The notes under the pieces are model-generated. The model made no database searches. It was given only the letters and a program-made list of their open reading frames with translations, and had not been told where the DNA came from. From assembly GCA_038209365.1 (NCBI GenBank), contig JBBQXS010000103.1, forward strand, positions 1-5,064: a stretch of DNA of 5,064 bases, read 5' to 3'. The position numbers and the translations under genes were made by a program. The stretch is from DASQHW01 sp038209365. Lineage in GTDB: Bacteria > Actinomycetota > Acidimicrobiia > IMCC26256 > PALSA-610. Below, piece by piece: positions 4,785 through 5,064 of this stretch; within the stretch, counting starts at the first letter, position 1, and each line of letters opens with the position of its first letter.

Positions 4785-5064
4785 GGCGGTGTAGGAACCA
4801 CTGCCTATTGCTTCGCGGCACGTCCGGGAACGCCACCTCTCCAGTGTGTGCCGAGCAACCAGATGTCGTCCAGATCGCCGCGCCATATCTGCCGCTGTGC
4901 GCTCGCCATAACCGCTCCCGATCGGGCAACGAGTATGTGAGTCGTGAGTTCTCGGGTCGGGTCTGACTCGAATGTACGGGCTGGCGTCCGGTTCGCCGGT
5001 GTGCCTTGAGATTGATCTGTCGGCCCGATCTGGGTGCTCATGCCGACGCCTACCGGTCGGGCGG
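4785..5064. other. Terminal 280 bases without a supportable gene
   Basis: No ORF with a recognisable domain or convincing codon bias was found. A 78-codon frame on the minus strand (5041 to 4805) has mixed third-position bases and no known motif. The only notable element is a perfect palindrome CCCGATCGGG (4917-4926), which repeats the core of the candidate operator at 155-164. Upstream control sequences for the DUF1918 gene should lie here, but no clear promoter is seen. Confidence 0.4.

Noticed and set aside
4805..5041. 78-codon minus-strand frame starting MSTQIGPTDQS
   Set aside because: No known motif, weak ribosome site, near-neutral third-position composition and overlap with the upstream region of DUF1918.
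1..5064. CRISPR array, rRNA, riboswitch or replication origin
   Set aside because: No regularly spaced direct repeats, iterons, rRNA-like segments or recognisable riboswitch cores were found on either strand by eye.

Overview
The window is GC-rich, about 60-65% by eye. It carries gene families typical of high-GC Actinomycetota: a receiver-domain regulator, an anti-sigma-factor antagonist, a DUF1918 protein, and IS6 and IS3 transposases of actinobacterial type. It reads as an accessory, IS-riddled defence island rather than an ordinary chromosomal segment. No species can be named from the sequence.

Layout. At 1-120 (minus) lies the N-terminus of a response regulator that runs off the left edge. 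Divergent from it, at 242-601 (plus), is a complete single-domain STAS anti-anti-sigma protein. A perfect 12-bp palindrome sits between the two and is a candidate operator. Seven bases after the STAS stop comes a complete 824-bp IS6/IS26-family element (609-1432) with good terminal inverted repeats but no matching 8-bp target duplication. This suggests a rearrangement at this junction.

From 1433 to about 2145 no convincing protein gene is seen. The stretch holds a degenerate tRNA-like sequence (5' half intact, anticodon CGC) and a strong GC hairpin. Next comes a tightly coupled gene pair: a small multi-pass membrane protein (2146-2724) and a 307-residue DUF4868-type protein (2727-3650). I read these as KwaA and KwaB of the Kiwa anti-phage system. 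In the known system the membrane protein senses infection at the envelope and KwaB is the DNA-binding effector.

Downstream of kwaB is a palindrome-rich linker with a possible 48-codon ORF. It overlaps a 53-codon remnant of ApeA, a HEPN-type abortive-infection protein, of which only the start of the N-terminal domain survives. The remnant breaks off at the end of an IS3-family remnant (about 3976-4610, minus). That IS3 copy lacks OrfA and the N-terminal third of OrfB, and its broken inner end abuts the 3' end of a DUF1918 gene (4608-4784, minus). The last 280 bases show no gene I can support.

Reading together: two unrelated anti-phage systems, one apparently intact (Kiwa) and one broken (ApeA), are bracketed by an IS6 and an IS3 element and lie near a tRNA-derived fragment. 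This is the pattern of a defence island repeatedly reshaped by IS-mediated deletion. The STAS and response-regulator genes at the left are probably regulatory genes brought next to the island by the IS6 junction.
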